A DNA stretch of 17,513 bases from Bacillota bacterium (GCA_023398615.1 JAEWSD010000119.1:1-17513), one strand, 5' to 3'. Positions 5,704 through 14,029 are shown, numbered from the stretch's first letter. Notes: generated by a model from the letters alone, not told the origin. Program-made: numbers and translations.

Positions 5704-7218
5704 CTATGGAACCGCTTGATAATATTTTAGATGTTCAAGGAAAAATGCTTTTAACTTTTCAGCGGATACTTGGTTTAAGCGATATGCTTCCTTCAGTTTT
5801 CCTTTTTCCAGATGTATGACATCCGTACAGCAATTTAAAATCAGTTCCAGATCATGGGTTATCACAAAAATTGTTTTTCCGTTTTTACTTAGATTTTTGA
5901 TACAGTCAGCTACCTTATTCATATGATGAAAATCCAAACCACTGGTAGGCTCATCAAATAAAATTATGCTTTTTTCAGCTGCAATAGCACTTGCGATGGC
6001 TACGCGCTGTTTCTGCCCGCCGGATAAAGCCATAGGATGCTTTTTTTTTAAAGCCAATAAACCGAGATTCTTTAAAATTTCTTCGGATAATTTTTCCTTC
6101 TCTTCATCGGTACGGTTGATACGATCACTCATACTAAGCAGGACTTCGTCTATCACACTTTCGGTAAAGAGTTGATGATTTACGTCCTGCATTACCATAT
6201 AACAGTAATTCAGTCCTTTGTTGGAGGGGCATTTTATTTCGTCCACTTCAAACGTCCCGCGGCACTTTTTTTCAAGGCCGCATATACATTTGGCAAAGGT
6301 AGATTTCCCTGCTCCATTGTGGCCGATAATAGCTACAACAGATCCTTTTGCCACGGTAATGTCATTCAGTTCTATACCATGCATTTTATCCTTATAGGTA
6401 AAGTGTAAATGGGATAGCTTTATGCCGGAAGAACCAAGGCGGATATTCTCCTTTTGTATCGGACAGGAAAGATTCTCCACGTATAATGGCCGGATACCCC
6501 GGCGCTTTGATTCTTCGATACTTAAGTGCTTTATTTCTTCAGCAGACAGTTCTTCTATGATTTTTCCGTTTTTCATAATAAGCATACGATCTGCCAATTC
6601 CCGCATAAAATAAAGCCTATGCTCAGTAATGATAATTGTCCGCCCTTCTTTTTTCCAATGGGCAATTATCCTGCGAAGGTCTTCTATTGCTTCAATATCT
6701 AAATTCGAGGATGGTTCGTCCAAAACAATAATTTCAGATTCGGCAACAGAAACACTGGCACATGCGATTTTTTGCTTTTCTCCGCCGCTTAGTTTAAAAA
6801 TACTCCGATCTATTAAAGGCAGAAGATTAAAATCGGAGACAGCATTTTCGATTCTTCCGGATATTTCGTCTGCGGAGACACCTTGGTTTTCGGGCGCGAA
6901 GGCAAGCTCACTGGTTGTATCCACATTAAAAAACTGTGATCTTGGATTCTGAAATACACTGCCGACATATTTTGAAGTTTGATAGATTGATTCCTTGCTG
7001 ATATCCTTTCCGTGAATCGTGATTTCACCGGTAAGATTACCTTCAAAAAAATGAGGAATAAGTCCGTTGATTAACCTGGTTATCGTAGTCTTACCACAGC
7101 CGGAAGCGCCGGTTATTAATAATGTTTCACCCTTATGTACGACAAGATTAATGTTTTTGATTCCATCATGTTCAGTACCGCCGCGATAGGTAAAGCATAC
7201 ATTTTTGAATTCAATCAT
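5704..7218 (-). CDS. ECF transporter double ATPase (fused EcfA-EcfA')
   Basis: A 504-residue protein with two complete ABC ATPase domains in tandem, as in YkoD-like ECF systems where both EcfA subunits are fused. Domain 1 (about 1-235) has Walker A GASGCGKTT at 37-45, the ECF-typical Q-loop FQNPRSQFF, signature LSGGEKQK from 143, Walker B IIVLDEP and switch histidine in ITEHR. Domain 2 (about 262-500) has Walker A GHNGAGKST at 299-307, Q-loop MQDVNHQLF, signature LSGGQKQR from 398, Walker B IILFDEP and ITHD. All catalytic residues are present in both halves. It starts 15 nt after the T-component stop with an AAAGGG ribosome site and is the last gene of the S-T-A operon. It powers substrate uptake by that complex. 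Confidence 0.93.
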   Translation of the reverse strand: MIEFKNVCFTYRGGTEHDGIKNINLVVHKGETLLITGASGCGKTTITRLINGLIPHFFEGNLTGEITIHGKDISKESIYQTSKYVGSVFQNPRSQFFNVDTTSELAFAPENQGVSADEISGRIENAVSDFNLLPLIDRSIFKLSGGEKQKIACASVSVAESEIIVLDEPSSNLDIEAIEDLRRIIAHWKKEGRTIIITEHRLYFMRELADRMLIMKNGKIIEELSAEEIKHLSIEESKRRGIRPLYVENLSCPIQKENIRLGSSGIKLSHLHFTYKDKMHGIELNDITVAKGSVVAIIGHNGAGKSTFAKCICGLEKKCRGTFEVDEIKCPSNKGLNYCYMVMQDVNHQLFTESVIDEVLLSMSDRINRTDEEKEKLSEEILKNLGLLALKKKHPMALSGGQKQRVAIASAIAAEKSIILFDEPTSGLDFHHMNKVADCIKNLSKNGKTIFVITHDLELILNCCTDVIHLEKGKLKEAYRLNQVSAEKLKAFFLEHLKYYQAVP

Positions 7219-7233
7219 ATAACAGCCCTTTCT

Positions 7234-7959
7234 TTAATTGATGATAAATAGTAGTAAACCGGCAAGAGATATGGTAAAGATAAGAACGTCTCCGATATGG
7301 AATCCGATCTGACAGATATTGGTACGCTTGATTTCGCTGCCAAGACCCTTAGTTAAGGAGGCGGCCGAGAGTTCCTCGCCTATTTTTACTACGGACATTA
7401 ACAGTGGAACAAGCTTATATTCTAAATAAAGAATTGGATTCTTTAGTATCCTGCCCCGTCTGATTCCTCTCATCTTCATAGCAGCACTGATTGATTGTGA
7501 TTCTTCAATAATTGTTGGGATAAAGCGAAACATGACGGAAAGAGGAATGGTGATTTTATCTGTCATATGGATTCGTTTCATAGCACAATTAAATTCGCTG
7601 ACTGTAGTAGTAGAAAGCAAATAATACCCTGCGATGAGGCCCGGGACAAATCTTGTAACGAGTCCCGAAGTTATCAAAATCAAAAAGCTGATCATTCCAC
7701 TTGTATGCATGAGCAAAACAGATTCCATAAAAGAGGCGGTAAAAAATATAAATGAATATAATAATGCACTTTTTCGTTTTTTCTCGCTGAATAATAAAGC
7801 GGCGGGCAGTAAGGCAAGTATAATGCGGGCAATCATATCATAGCCGGTTACACCGCCGCTGATGAGAACTATACTGACAGAAGCAGACATAAATATTTTG
7901 GTTCTCGGGTCAAGCTTTAAGTTTGTCTTTGGAACACCAAGCATAAAACTACTTTGCAT
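7234..7959 (-). CDS. ECF transporter T component (EcfT/CbiQ family)
   Basis: A 241-residue membrane protein with about five or six helices. The coupling region SAAMKMRGIRRGR (around residue 155-170) carries the first x-R-G motif that docks into the ATPases. The second motif, normally A-R-G-like, reads LTKGLGSE, so lysine replaces arginine. It starts 12 nt after the S-component stop with AAAGGAG as ribosome site, and the ATPase gene follows 15 nt later. It forms the membrane scaffold joining the S component to the two ATPase domains. Its 1:1:1 linkage with one S gene implies a dedicated (group I) ECF importer rather than a shared one. Confidence 0.9.
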   Translation of the reverse strand: MQSSFMLGVPKTNLKLDPRTKIFMSASVSIVLISGGVTGYDMIARIILALLPAALLFSEKKRKSALLYSFIFFTASFMESVLLMHTSGMISFLILITSGLVTRFVPGLIAGYYLLSTTTVSEFNCAMKRIHMTDKITIPLSVMFRFIPTIIEESQSISAAMKMRGIRRGRILKNPILYLEYKLVPLLMSVVKIGEELSAASLTKGLGSEIKRTNICQIGFHIGDVLIFTISLAGLLLFIIN

Positions 7960-7971
7960 GAGTTTTCTCCT

Positions 7972-8553
7972 TTATAGAATACCGGCTTTTTTAAAATGTT
8001 TCTTTAAGACGGCCTTACCAAGGAGAGCTCCTGCAAAAGCACCGACAACAGCAAGGAGAGCCATAAGGTAAAATACCCACATGGGAGTAAGCGACATTAA
8101 GGTATCGGTATAAGCATCACCGTATCCTGCCCGCATTGTTGCAAAATAAGCATCTCGCATAAAAAATAATGGGGCAAGTAGGCCTAAGATCCATTCACTG
8201 AAAACAACATACCCAAGAAGCAGACTTTTCCAGGATTGATATTTGCCCGCTTTCATAATAAGATCTCCCAAAAAACCAAACACACAGCCGGATACTAAAA
8301 CTGGCCAGGGGTGCCCTGTGATAAACATAAGAATACCCAATATGACACCGGTTATTGTAACCATGCCGAATTTTTTAACCTTTGTTAAATAAAGAGTAAA
8401 TGGGATTCCTGCCACAAGAGAACAAAGCAGAGGGAGTAAAACCATAAAAATAGGAATATAACCCAACATCCCGGTTGCAAAAAAGCATACAAAATACAGC
8501 GCAGTAAACATTCCGATGTTAATTAAATCTTTTGCTTGTAACTTCTGATTCAT
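7972..8553 (-). CDS. ECF transporter substrate-binding S component, MptD/Trep_Strep family
   Basis: A 193-residue membrane protein with about five or six helices. It starts with the S-component pattern LQAKDLINIGMFTALYFVCF and later has GHPWPVLVSGCVFGFLGDLI and GYVVFSEWILGLLAPLFF, fitting the Trep_Strep (TIGR02185, MptD-like) family. The ribosome site is GGAGG seven bases before the ATG. S components fix the substrate. For this family, related ECF systems in group A Streptococcus (SiaFGH) and Lactobacillus sakei have been linked to heme uptake; whether this one carries heme, another metal complex or something else cannot be read from the sequence. It is first in its operon, with the GTTAG-N6-CTAAC dyad in its leader. 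Confidence 0.88.
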   Translation of the reverse strand: MNQKLQAKDLINIGMFTALYFVCFFATGMLGYIPIFMVLLPLLCSLVAGIPFTLYLTKVKKFGMVTITGVILGILMFITGHPWPVLVSGCVFGFLGDLIMKAGKYQSWKSLLLGYVVFSEWILGLLAPLFFMRDAYFATMRAGYGDAYTDTLMSLTPMWVFYLMALLAVVGAFAGALLGKAVLKKHFKKAGIL

Positions 8554-8578
8554 AAAATTACCTCCGGTATAATATGTA

Positions 8579-8594
8579 GTTAGATGTGACTAAC
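8579..8594. promoter_or_regulatory. Shared operator dyad, copy 1 (ECF operon)
   Basis: GTTAG-ATGTGA-CTAAC, a perfect 5-bp-arm dyad with 6-bp spacer. It covers the expected transcription start of the ECF operon, about 25 bases before the S-component ATG. The same pattern recurs at 9409 and 13974, each ahead of a transporter gene. Confidence 0.75.
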
Positions 8595-8597
8595 CGT

Positions 8598-8626
8598 AGA
8601 CTATACTGGATTACTCCTTTTGTCAA
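8598..8626 (-). promoter_or_regulatory. Promoter of the ECF operon
   Basis: On the minus strand a perfect TTGACA (8621-8626) is followed 17 bp later by TAGTCT (8598-8603); TATAGT (8600-8605) at a 15-bp spacing is an alternative -10. The start of transcription would lie near 8590, inside the operator dyad, an arrangement that suits repression. Confidence 0.7.
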
Positions 8627-8678
8627 TAAAAAATTACTTAATGAAAAAAATAATACGATTAACAGAGATGAATATATA

Positions 8679-8707
8679 TTGACAGAAAAGTTAAGATATG
8701 TTATTCT
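8679..8707 (+). promoter_or_regulatory. Promoter of the TetR gene
   Basis: Perfect TTGACA (8679-8684), 17-bp spacer, then TATTCT (8702-8707). Transcription would start near 8714, just before the dyad at 8721 and about 55 bases before the TetR ATG. Confidence 0.68.
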
Positions 8708-8720
8708 GTAAACAGTGTTA

Positions 8721-8735
8721 GCGAACGGCGTTCGC
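8721..8735. promoter_or_regulatory. Probable TetR operator
   Basis: GCGAAC-GGC-GTTCGC is a perfect 15-bp dyad with further TT/AA symmetry two bases outside. It sits directly downstream of the TetR transcription start. It is GC-rich in an AT-rich leader and unlike the GTTAG dyad, so it most likely serves autoregulation by the neighbouring TetR protein. Confidence 0.68.
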
Positions 8736-8768
8736 AAAGTGCGACTTATTATCATTACGGAGGCTATC

Positions 8769-9383
8769 ATGCCAAAAGATAAAAGCGATACCTACAAAAA
8801 AATAATTCCGGCGGCAAAGAAGGAGTTTTTAAGCAAAGGCTTTGAAAAGGCGTCGATGCGTTCGATTGCTTCCGGTGCAGGTATGAGTGCGGCCGGCCTT
8901 TATCGCCATTTTGCCGATAAGGAGGCTATGTTTGATGCATTGTTGGGGCCGTTGTTTGAGCAGCTTGAGATAAGCTTTCAAAAGCAGCGTGACCGGGATT
9001 ATGCGCTTTTGGATCACAATTGTTTGGATGATATGTGGAATGAACAGGCGGATCTTTCGCTTTTTATGGATCTTATGTATTCCTATTTTGAGGAGTTTAA
9101 ACTGCTTATCTGCTGTTCTCAGGGAACAAAGCATGCCAATTTTATCCATGATTTTGTGACTATGGAACAGAAAGAGACGCTGGAATTTCTCGAAGAAGCC
9201 CGAAAGAAAGGCATCCTTGTCAATGATATTGTGCCAAAGGAATTACATCTTCTCCTAAGTGCGTACTATACGTCGGTGTTCGAAGTGGTGGTCCATGATT
9301 TTAGCAGAGAGGAAGCGAAGCATTATCTGGATACACTGCAAAAGTTCTTTTATCCGGGATGGAGGAGGATTCTGGGACTGTAA
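8769..9383 (+). CDS. TetR/AcrR-family transcriptional regulator
   Basis: A 204-residue regulator. The DNA-binding domain is at about residues 10-56, with FLSKGFEKASMRSIASGAGM and SAAGLYRHFADKEAMFDALL, the classic TetR recognition-helix pattern (LYRHFxxKE). The remaining 150 residues are helical and would form the dimer and ligand domain; the ligand cannot be told. The start is ATG 8769, five bases after GGAGG; the frame is open further upstream to a TTG at 8715, but that stretch contains the operator. It is divergent from the ECF operon and is followed after 62 bases by ABC pair 1 on the same strand. It probably represses itself and possibly the neighbouring transporters. Confidence 0.92.
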   Translation: MPKDKSDTYKKIIPAAKKEFLSKGFEKASMRSIASGAGMSAAGLYRHFADKEAMFDALLGPLFEQLEISFQKQRDRDYALLDHNCLDDMWNEQADLSLFMDLMYSYFEEFKLLICCSQGTKHANFIHDFVTMEQKETLEFLEEARKKGILVNDIVPKELHLLLSAYYTSVFEVVVHDFSREEAKHYLDTLQKFFYPGWRRILGL

Positions 9384-9408
9384 AAGGTCCCTATTTTTTG
9401 AAACTATG

Positions 9409-9424
9409 GTTAGCTACGACTAAC
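9409..9424. promoter_or_regulatory. Shared operator dyad, copy 2 (ABC pair 1)
   Basis: GTTAG-CTACGA-CTAAC, in the 62-base gap between the TetR stop and the first ABC gene, 21 bases before the ATG at 9446. A weak promoter TTGAAA (9398-9403) with a poor -10 (TAACAC, 9421-9426) could be covered by it. Otherwise it would act as a roadblock on TetR read-through. Confidence 0.72.
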
Positions 9425-9445
9425 ACAAAAGGAGGGATAATAACA

Positions 9446-11218
9446 ATGAAACCCAAAAAAGAAAATGCGATTAAAATTTTATTTCGTTTTGCGGGTGAAG
9501 ACAAAGGAAAAATGACGTTATCCGTCATTTTAGCAACTGTGGGGGAACTGTTTGGAATGCTTCCCTTTCTTGCGGCGGCTATGTTAGCAAATGAAGTGTA
9601 TGCGGATACGATTTCTTTTCCTAAGGCAGTGTCCTGGGCGGCTTTGGCAATAGCCGGGACGGTTCTGCGCACCGTATTATGCTGGAGGTCTTCAAGCAGG
9701 AGTCACGGGATTGCTTTTACAATTTTAAAAAATATCAGAAGGGCAATCGCAGACAAGATGAAGCGCGTTCCGATGGGAGTTATGCTGGAAACCCCGTCCG
9801 GGGTGTTTAAGACTTTAATGGTAGACAATGTGGGAAAATTGGAGGATTCGATGGCACATATGATTCCGGAAGCACCTTCTCAGATTGCGGCTCCCCTTGC
9901 CTGCATTGTACTGATTTTCATCCTCGACTGGAGGATGGGCCTGATCTCTTTGATTACGGTTCCTTTGTCGATCCCGTTCATTATAGGCATGATGAACGGA
10001 TATGCTGAAAAGATGGAGGTGTATCTTCGGTCCGGGAAAGAAATGAATGCCTCTCTGGTGGAATATGTGGGCGGCATCCAGGTGATAAAAGCATTTGGAA
10101 GAAGCGGCGAATCTTACGGCAAGTTTTCGGATTCCGTTCGTTTCTTTCATGACAGTACACTTGCCTGGTGGAAGCAATGCTGGTTTTGGATGGCAGCCGT
10201 AAAAGCAATCGTGCCCTCTACGATGCTTGGTACGTTACCTTTGGGAGCATGGCTTTATATGAAGGGAGAAATTACATTACCGGTTTACATATCCTGTATC
10301 ATCATACCGCTTGGATTTATTGCTCCGCTCATGAAGCTGGCCTTCGGAAGCGAGCAGATGACGACAATTATGGCTAATATACAACCGATCAGAGAATTTC
10401 TTGCAATCAAGGAGCAATACAGACCGAAGGAAGAAGCGGTTTTAAAAGGCCGATCCTATTCCTTTGAAGACGTATCTTTTTCGTATCAGGAGGAAAAGGA
10501 AGTGCTGCACAACGTTTCCTTTTCAACCGTACCGGGAACCATGACGGCAATTGTCGGGCCTTCCGGTTCCGGAAAATCAACCATTGCAAAGCTGATGGCG
10601 GGATTTTGGGACGCGGATGCGGGAGTCGTGAAATACGGCGGAAAAGACATCAAAGAGATACCGTTTCGGCAGATGATGGGAGAAATCGGATATGTGGCAC
10701 AGGATAATTTTTTGTTTGACATGTCAATCAGAGAAAATATCCGCCTTGGAAATCCTGCGGCCGGTGTTAAAGAAGTGGAAGAGGCTGCAAAAGCGGCCAA
10801 CTGCCACGATTTTATCTTAAAACTGGAACATGGCTATGATACCCTGGCCGGAGATGCCGGAGACAGGCTTTCCGGCGGAGAGAGGCAAAGAATTACAATT
10901 GCCCGTGCCATGCTCAAAAAAAGCAATGTTATAATTCTGGATGAAGCCACCGCGTATGCCGATCCGGAAAGCGAAGCCCTGATTCAGGAAGCCGTTGGAA
11001 AGCTGGTACTTGGGAAAACCCTGGTGGTAGTGGCACACAGACTCTCGACGATCCAAAAAGCCGATCAGATTCTGGTGGTGGATAAGGGCGAAATTGTGGC
11101 AAAAGGAACCCATAAAGAGCTTTTAAGCTCTTGCGGCTTATATCAAACCATGTGGGAGCAGCATATCGGCACTGCTGAAAAAAGAGATGAGGGAGGGGAT
11201 AAAGCATGCTTGCAATGA
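9446..11218 (+). CDS. ABC transporter, fused permease-ATPase half (type A, pair 1; IrtA/YbtP-like)
   Basis: A 590-residue half transporter: six membrane helices with exporter (type IV) fold in residues 1-330, then an ATPase domain. Walker A GPSGSGKST is at 371-379, Q-loop VAQDNFLF, signature LSGGERQR from 475, Walker B VIILDEAT with catalytic E at 500, and the switch histidine 531 in VAHRLST. The D-loop is unusual, AYADPESE instead of S-x-L/V-D, a form I associate with the IrtAB/YbtPQ siderophore-importer group. The start is ATG 9446 with AAGGAGGG eight bases upstream; the frame is open to 9359 but that would overlap the TetR gene and the operator. It overlaps the next ABC gene by 13 bases, so the two form a heterodimer. 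Import of a metal chelate is inferred; drug export is the alternative. Confidence 0.9.
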   Translation: MKPKKENAIKILFRFAGEDKGKMTLSVILATVGELFGMLPFLAAAMLANEVYADTISFPKAVSWAALAIAGTVLRTVLCWRSSSRSHGIAFTILKNIRRAIADKMKRVPMGVMLETPSGVFKTLMVDNVGKLEDSMAHMIPEAPSQIAAPLACIVLIFILDWRMGLISLITVPLSIPFIIGMMNGYAEKMEVYLRSGKEMNASLVEYVGGIQVIKAFGRSGESYGKFSDSVRFFHDSTLAWWKQCWFWMAAVKAIVPSTMLGTLPLGAWLYMKGEITLPVYISCIIIPLGFIAPLMKLAFGSEQMTTIMANIQPIREFLAIKEQYRPKEEAVLKGRSYSFEDVSFSYQEEKEVLHNVSFSTVPGTMTAIVGPSGSGKSTIAKLMAGFWDADAGVVKYGGKDIKEIPFRQMMGEIGYVAQDNFLFDMSIRENIRLGNPAAGVKEVEEAAKAANCHDFILKLEHGYDTLAGDAGDRLSGGERQRITIARAMLKKSNVIILDEATAYADPESEALIQEAVGKLVLGKTLVVVAHRLSTIQKADQILVVDKGEIVAKGTHKELLSSCGLYQTMWEQHIGTAEKRDEGGDKACLQ

Positions 11219-12930
11219 TATTGAGATTATTAAAAATTTCAGGAAGAAATAAACCCCAGATACTGCTGGGCATCTTTTTTAATATTTTGAAAACCTTTTC
11301 TATGGCTTTGATAATTTTTGCCATTTACATTATCTTAAACCATCTGGATTCGCTTGACGGCCGAATCATCCGGCATGCGCTCATCATTCTTCTGTGCAGT
11401 ATCGGCGGCAGATTCTTATTTCAATGGCTGATGGATATTTCCATGAGCGCGAAAGGCTTTGATATGTTCCGTGACTATCGGTTACAGATCGGAGAACGGT
11501 TAAAAAAAGCGCCGATGGGTTATTTTTCAGAGCAGAGGCTGGGGACAATCCAGAATGTCTTAACCTCTACGGTGATTGAATTAGAACAGTATTCCATGCT
11601 TGCAATTACCGATTTAACCGGCGGAGTATTTATGGCGCTTGCCATGACGATTTTATTTCTATTTTATAATCCCTTATTTTCTCTCCTGACCTTGATTGGG
11701 CTTGCCGCCGGTATGTGGGTCCTGCATATCATTCAGAAAAAGGGAATGGAGCATACTCCTTTGGTGCAGGCGGCACAGGAGAACCTTACCACCCAATCCC
11801 TGGAATATATCCGCGGAATTTCGGTAATGCGTGCGTTTTCAGTGGAAGAAGAAAAAGAATCGGCGGTCTATAACGCATTCGAACGGAAAAGAAACGCAGA
11901 TTTTAATCAGGAGCGTTCGGTAGCGGGATTATTAAAATGGTATAGTGCGGTTTATAAAATTACCGGTGCGCTGCTGATGCTTTTATCCGCTTCCTTATAC
12001 CTCTCGGGGGAAATTACACTTTCTTACAGCCTGATGTTTATAATCTGCGCCTTTTTGGTTTACGCGGAAATGGAACAAATGGGAGACGGTGCATTTCTGG
12101 CAAAAAAAATAACGACAGAACTAAACCGTCTGGAACAGGTAACCAATATGCCGGTTATGGACACCAGCGAGAAAGAACTGCATTTGGAACATTTTGATAT
12201 TGAATTTAATAAGGTATCCTTTGGCTACGATAGCCGGACAATTTTTGACAAGGTATCTTTTCAGGTAAAGGAAGGAACCACCTGTGCGATGGTAGGTCCC
12301 TCCGGTTCGGGAAAAACCACGCTCTGCAATCTGATCGCAAGATTTTGGGATGCTAAGGAAGGGGAGGTGCGGATCGGCGGGAAAAATATAAAAAATTATA
12401 CGGCAGACAGCCTGCTTCGCTACATCAGTATGGTATTTCAGAATGTATATCTCTTTCATGACACCATTGAAAATAATATCCGATTTGGAAATCCGGATGC
12501 CACACAGGAAGAGGTAACAGCCGCCGCCCAAAGAGCCAGATGTCATGAGTTTATCATGGGATTGCCGAACGGGTATCAGACTATGGTAGGGGAAGGCGGT
12601 TCCACGCTGTCGGGAGGAGAAAAGCAAAGAATCTCCATTGCAAGAGCCATTTTAAAGGATGCACCGATTATTATCCTGGATGAAGCCACTTCAAGTGTGG
12701 ATCCCGAAAATGAACATGAACTGCTTGGGGCAATCAAGGAGTTAACAAAGGGAAAAACCCTGATTTCTATTGCGCATAGGCTTACCACCGTAAAGGATGC
12801 GGAGCAGATACTGGTACTTGCGGACGGGAGAATCAGTCAGCAGGGAACACATGAAGAGCTTATGAAAGAGAAAGGGATTTATAAAAGATTCTGGAAGCAG
12901 AGGGAAAGTGCCATCGGCTGGAAGCTGTAA
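11206..12930 (+). CDS. ABC transporter, fused permease-ATPase half (type B, pair 1; IrtB/YbtQ-like)
   Basis: A 574-residue partner of the preceding protein. A six-helix exporter-fold membrane domain (about 1-310) is followed by an ATPase domain: Walker A GPSGSGKTT at 364-372, Q-loop VFQNVYLF, signature LSGGEKQR, Walker B IIILDEAT, conventional D-loop SSVDPENE and switch histidine in IAHRLTT. Both ATP sites of the dimer therefore have intact catalytic residues, unlike many heterodimeric drug exporters with one degenerate site. The ATG at 11206 lies inside the end of the first gene, with GGAGGGG seven bases upstream. The AraC gene follows 21 bases after its stop. Confidence 0.9.
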   Translation: MLAMILRLLKISGRNKPQILLGIFFNILKTFSMALIIFAIYIILNHLDSLDGRIIRHALIILLCSIGGRFLFQWLMDISMSAKGFDMFRDYRLQIGERLKKAPMGYFSEQRLGTIQNVLTSTVIELEQYSMLAITDLTGGVFMALAMTILFLFYNPLFSLLTLIGLAAGMWVLHIIQKKGMEHTPLVQAAQENLTTQSLEYIRGISVMRAFSVEEEKESAVYNAFERKRNADFNQERSVAGLLKWYSAVYKITGALLMLLSASLYLSGEITLSYSLMFIICAFLVYAEMEQMGDGAFLAKKITTELNRLEQVTNMPVMDTSEKELHLEHFDIEFNKVSFGYDSRTIFDKVSFQVKEGTTCAMVGPSGSGKTTLCNLIARFWDAKEGEVRIGGKNIKNYTADSLLRYISMVFQNVYLFHDTIENNIRFGNPDATQEEVTAAAQRARCHEFIMGLPNGYQTMVGEGGSTLSGGEKQRISIARAILKDAPIIILDEATSSVDPENEHELLGAIKELTKGKTLISIAHRLTTVKDAEQILVLADGRISQQGTHEELMKEKGIYKRFWKQRESAIGWKL

Positions 12931-12951
12931 TATAAGAAAGGGAGCTGACAA

Positions 12952-13902
12952 ATGAATCGTATCGATAAGGATTTTGGATTACGGGTTATTTCTGAAGATT
13001 CCTTTCAGACGATCTATACCATAGATAAGGAGAATTCCGACAGCAGGATGTTTTTGTATCACTTGTATCCGGGAGTGGATATCCTGTTGAGTGACTTTAA
13101 GGAAAGATATATCTGGGCCGGTGAATGGAAACTGAAAGACAGGGTCTATCAGATTTCCTATAATTGCAGCGGGGTCTATCAAGCCCAGCTTCGAAGAAAT
13201 GAATTCTGTTATGCATCCCCGGGAAACGTAGTGATACTAAACAGCTGTAAGAAAAGCCTGGATTCACGGATGACAACGGATGCCCTGCAGGGGTTCAGTA
13301 TTTTGCTGTTTCCGGAGCTTTTTGACCGGGCTGTGATGGAAGAATGGATGAAGCAATTTGATTTGGATATGAATTATCTCATTGAGATTTTACCTGAAGC
13401 AGAACAGGCGAAAGTGTTTCCCTGCGGAGAGTGTATCCTGCGTGTTGCGGGGGAGATTTACAAACTGCTTTATCGTCACGAGATGGGACTTCTTAAGTTA
13501 AAGCTTTTGGAATTCTTTCATATGATTATTAAGGAAGATATCAGAATAGAAAACAGGCAAAGGCCATTTTCCAGGAAACAGATTGAAAAAACCCGAATGA
13601 TAAAAGAACTGATCGAAACAGATCTGTCACAGCATTATACCATTCAGGAGCTTTGCAGAAGATATGATATGTCGGCAACCATTTTTAAAGAGTGTTTTAA
13701 ACAAATGTTCCAATATCCGCCGTATGAGTTTTTAAGAATTGCCAGAATGAATCAGGCAGGAGATTATCTGAAAAATTCAGACATGAGCATATTGGATATC
13801 GGCAGACTGCTGGGTTACGAGAATCCAAGCAATTTTGCAAGAACTTTTAAGGAAATCTACGGTGTTCTTCCAAGCTGGTACAGGCATGACAGTTATGAAT
13901 AA
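12952..13902 (+). CDS. AraC-family transcriptional regulator
   Basis: A 316-residue regulator. The first 200 residues are a probable sensor domain without a recognisable cupin signature. The C-terminal 85 residues hold two helix-turn-helix motifs: YTIQELCRRYDMSATIFKEC with FKQMFQYPPYEFL, then MSILDIGRLLGYENPSNFA followed by RTFKEIYGVLPSWYR, the family signature. The ribosome site is GGGAG seven bases before the ATG. It is placed between two ABC pairs, last in the tetR-ABC-ABC-araC run. AraC proteins such as YbtA and PchR activate siderophore uptake genes when the chelate enters the cell, and the layout here is similar (inference). It lacks a visible membrane segment, so it would sense a cytoplasmic ligand. 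Confidence 0.92.
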   Translation: MNRIDKDFGLRVISEDSFQTIYTIDKENSDSRMFLYHLYPGVDILLSDFKERYIWAGEWKLKDRVYQISYNCSGVYQAQLRRNEFCYASPGNVVILNSCKKSLDSRMTTDALQGFSILLFPELFDRAVMEEWMKQFDLDMNYLIEILPEAEQAKVFPCGECILRVAGEIYKLLYRHEMGLLKLKLLEFFHMIIKEDIRIENRQRPFSRKQIEKTRMIKELIETDLSQHYTIQELCRRYDMSATIFKECFKQMFQYPPYEFLRIARMNQAGDYLKNSDMSILDIGRLLGYENPSNFARTFKEIYGVLPSWYRHDSYE

Positions 13903-13937
13903 AAATGTCTGAAGTGAGTATTGACGTCCATATCAGG

Positions 13938-13966
13938 TAGAAATGAAACGGAATAAATATTAAAAT
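13938..13966 (+). promoter_or_regulatory. Probable promoter of ABC pair 2
   Basis: TAGAAA (13938-13943, four of six consensus bases) and TAAAAT (13961-13966) are 17 bp apart. The start of transcription would be near 13973, within the operator dyad, the same geometry as at the ECF operon. Confidence 0.45.
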
Positions 13967-13970
13967 AGAG

Positions 13971-13992
13971 TCAGTTAGACAAAACTAACTGA
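13971..13992. promoter_or_regulatory. Shared operator dyad, copy 3 (ABC pair 2), extended
   Basis: TCAGTTAG-ACAAAA-CTAACTGA, perfect 8-bp arms around the same GTTAG-N6-CTAAC core. Pairing can extend imperfectly outward (ATAGAG with TTCTGT) and a TTTTAATTTT stretch follows, so the RNA could also act as a terminator for the AraC-ending operon. The shared core with the two other sites makes an operator the better reading; both roles are possible. Confidence 0.72.
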
Positions 13993-14029
13993 TTCTGTTT
14001 TAATTTTGTTATGGAAAGGAGTAGTTTGA

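Noticed and set aside
9359..9445. Longer start for the first ABC protein
   Set aside because: It would overlap the end of the TetR gene and translate the operator; the ATG at 9446 has an AAGGAGGG ribosome site and gives the family's normal N-terminus.
12121..12627. 168-codon minus-strand open frame
   Set aside because: It lies wholly within the ATPase part of the plus-strand ABC gene, whose motifs are unmistakable; no ribosome site or family pattern on the minus strand.
13921..13926. TTGACG as a -35 box for ABC pair 2
   Set aside because: No acceptable -10 box follows at 16-19 bases; the TAAAAT at 13961 pairs better with TAGAAA at 13938.
13965..14004. Rho-independent terminator after the AraC gene
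   Set aside because: The stem with following T-rich stretch could terminate, but the core matches two other dyads exactly and none of those has a T-run, so I list it as an operator and mention termination as a second role.
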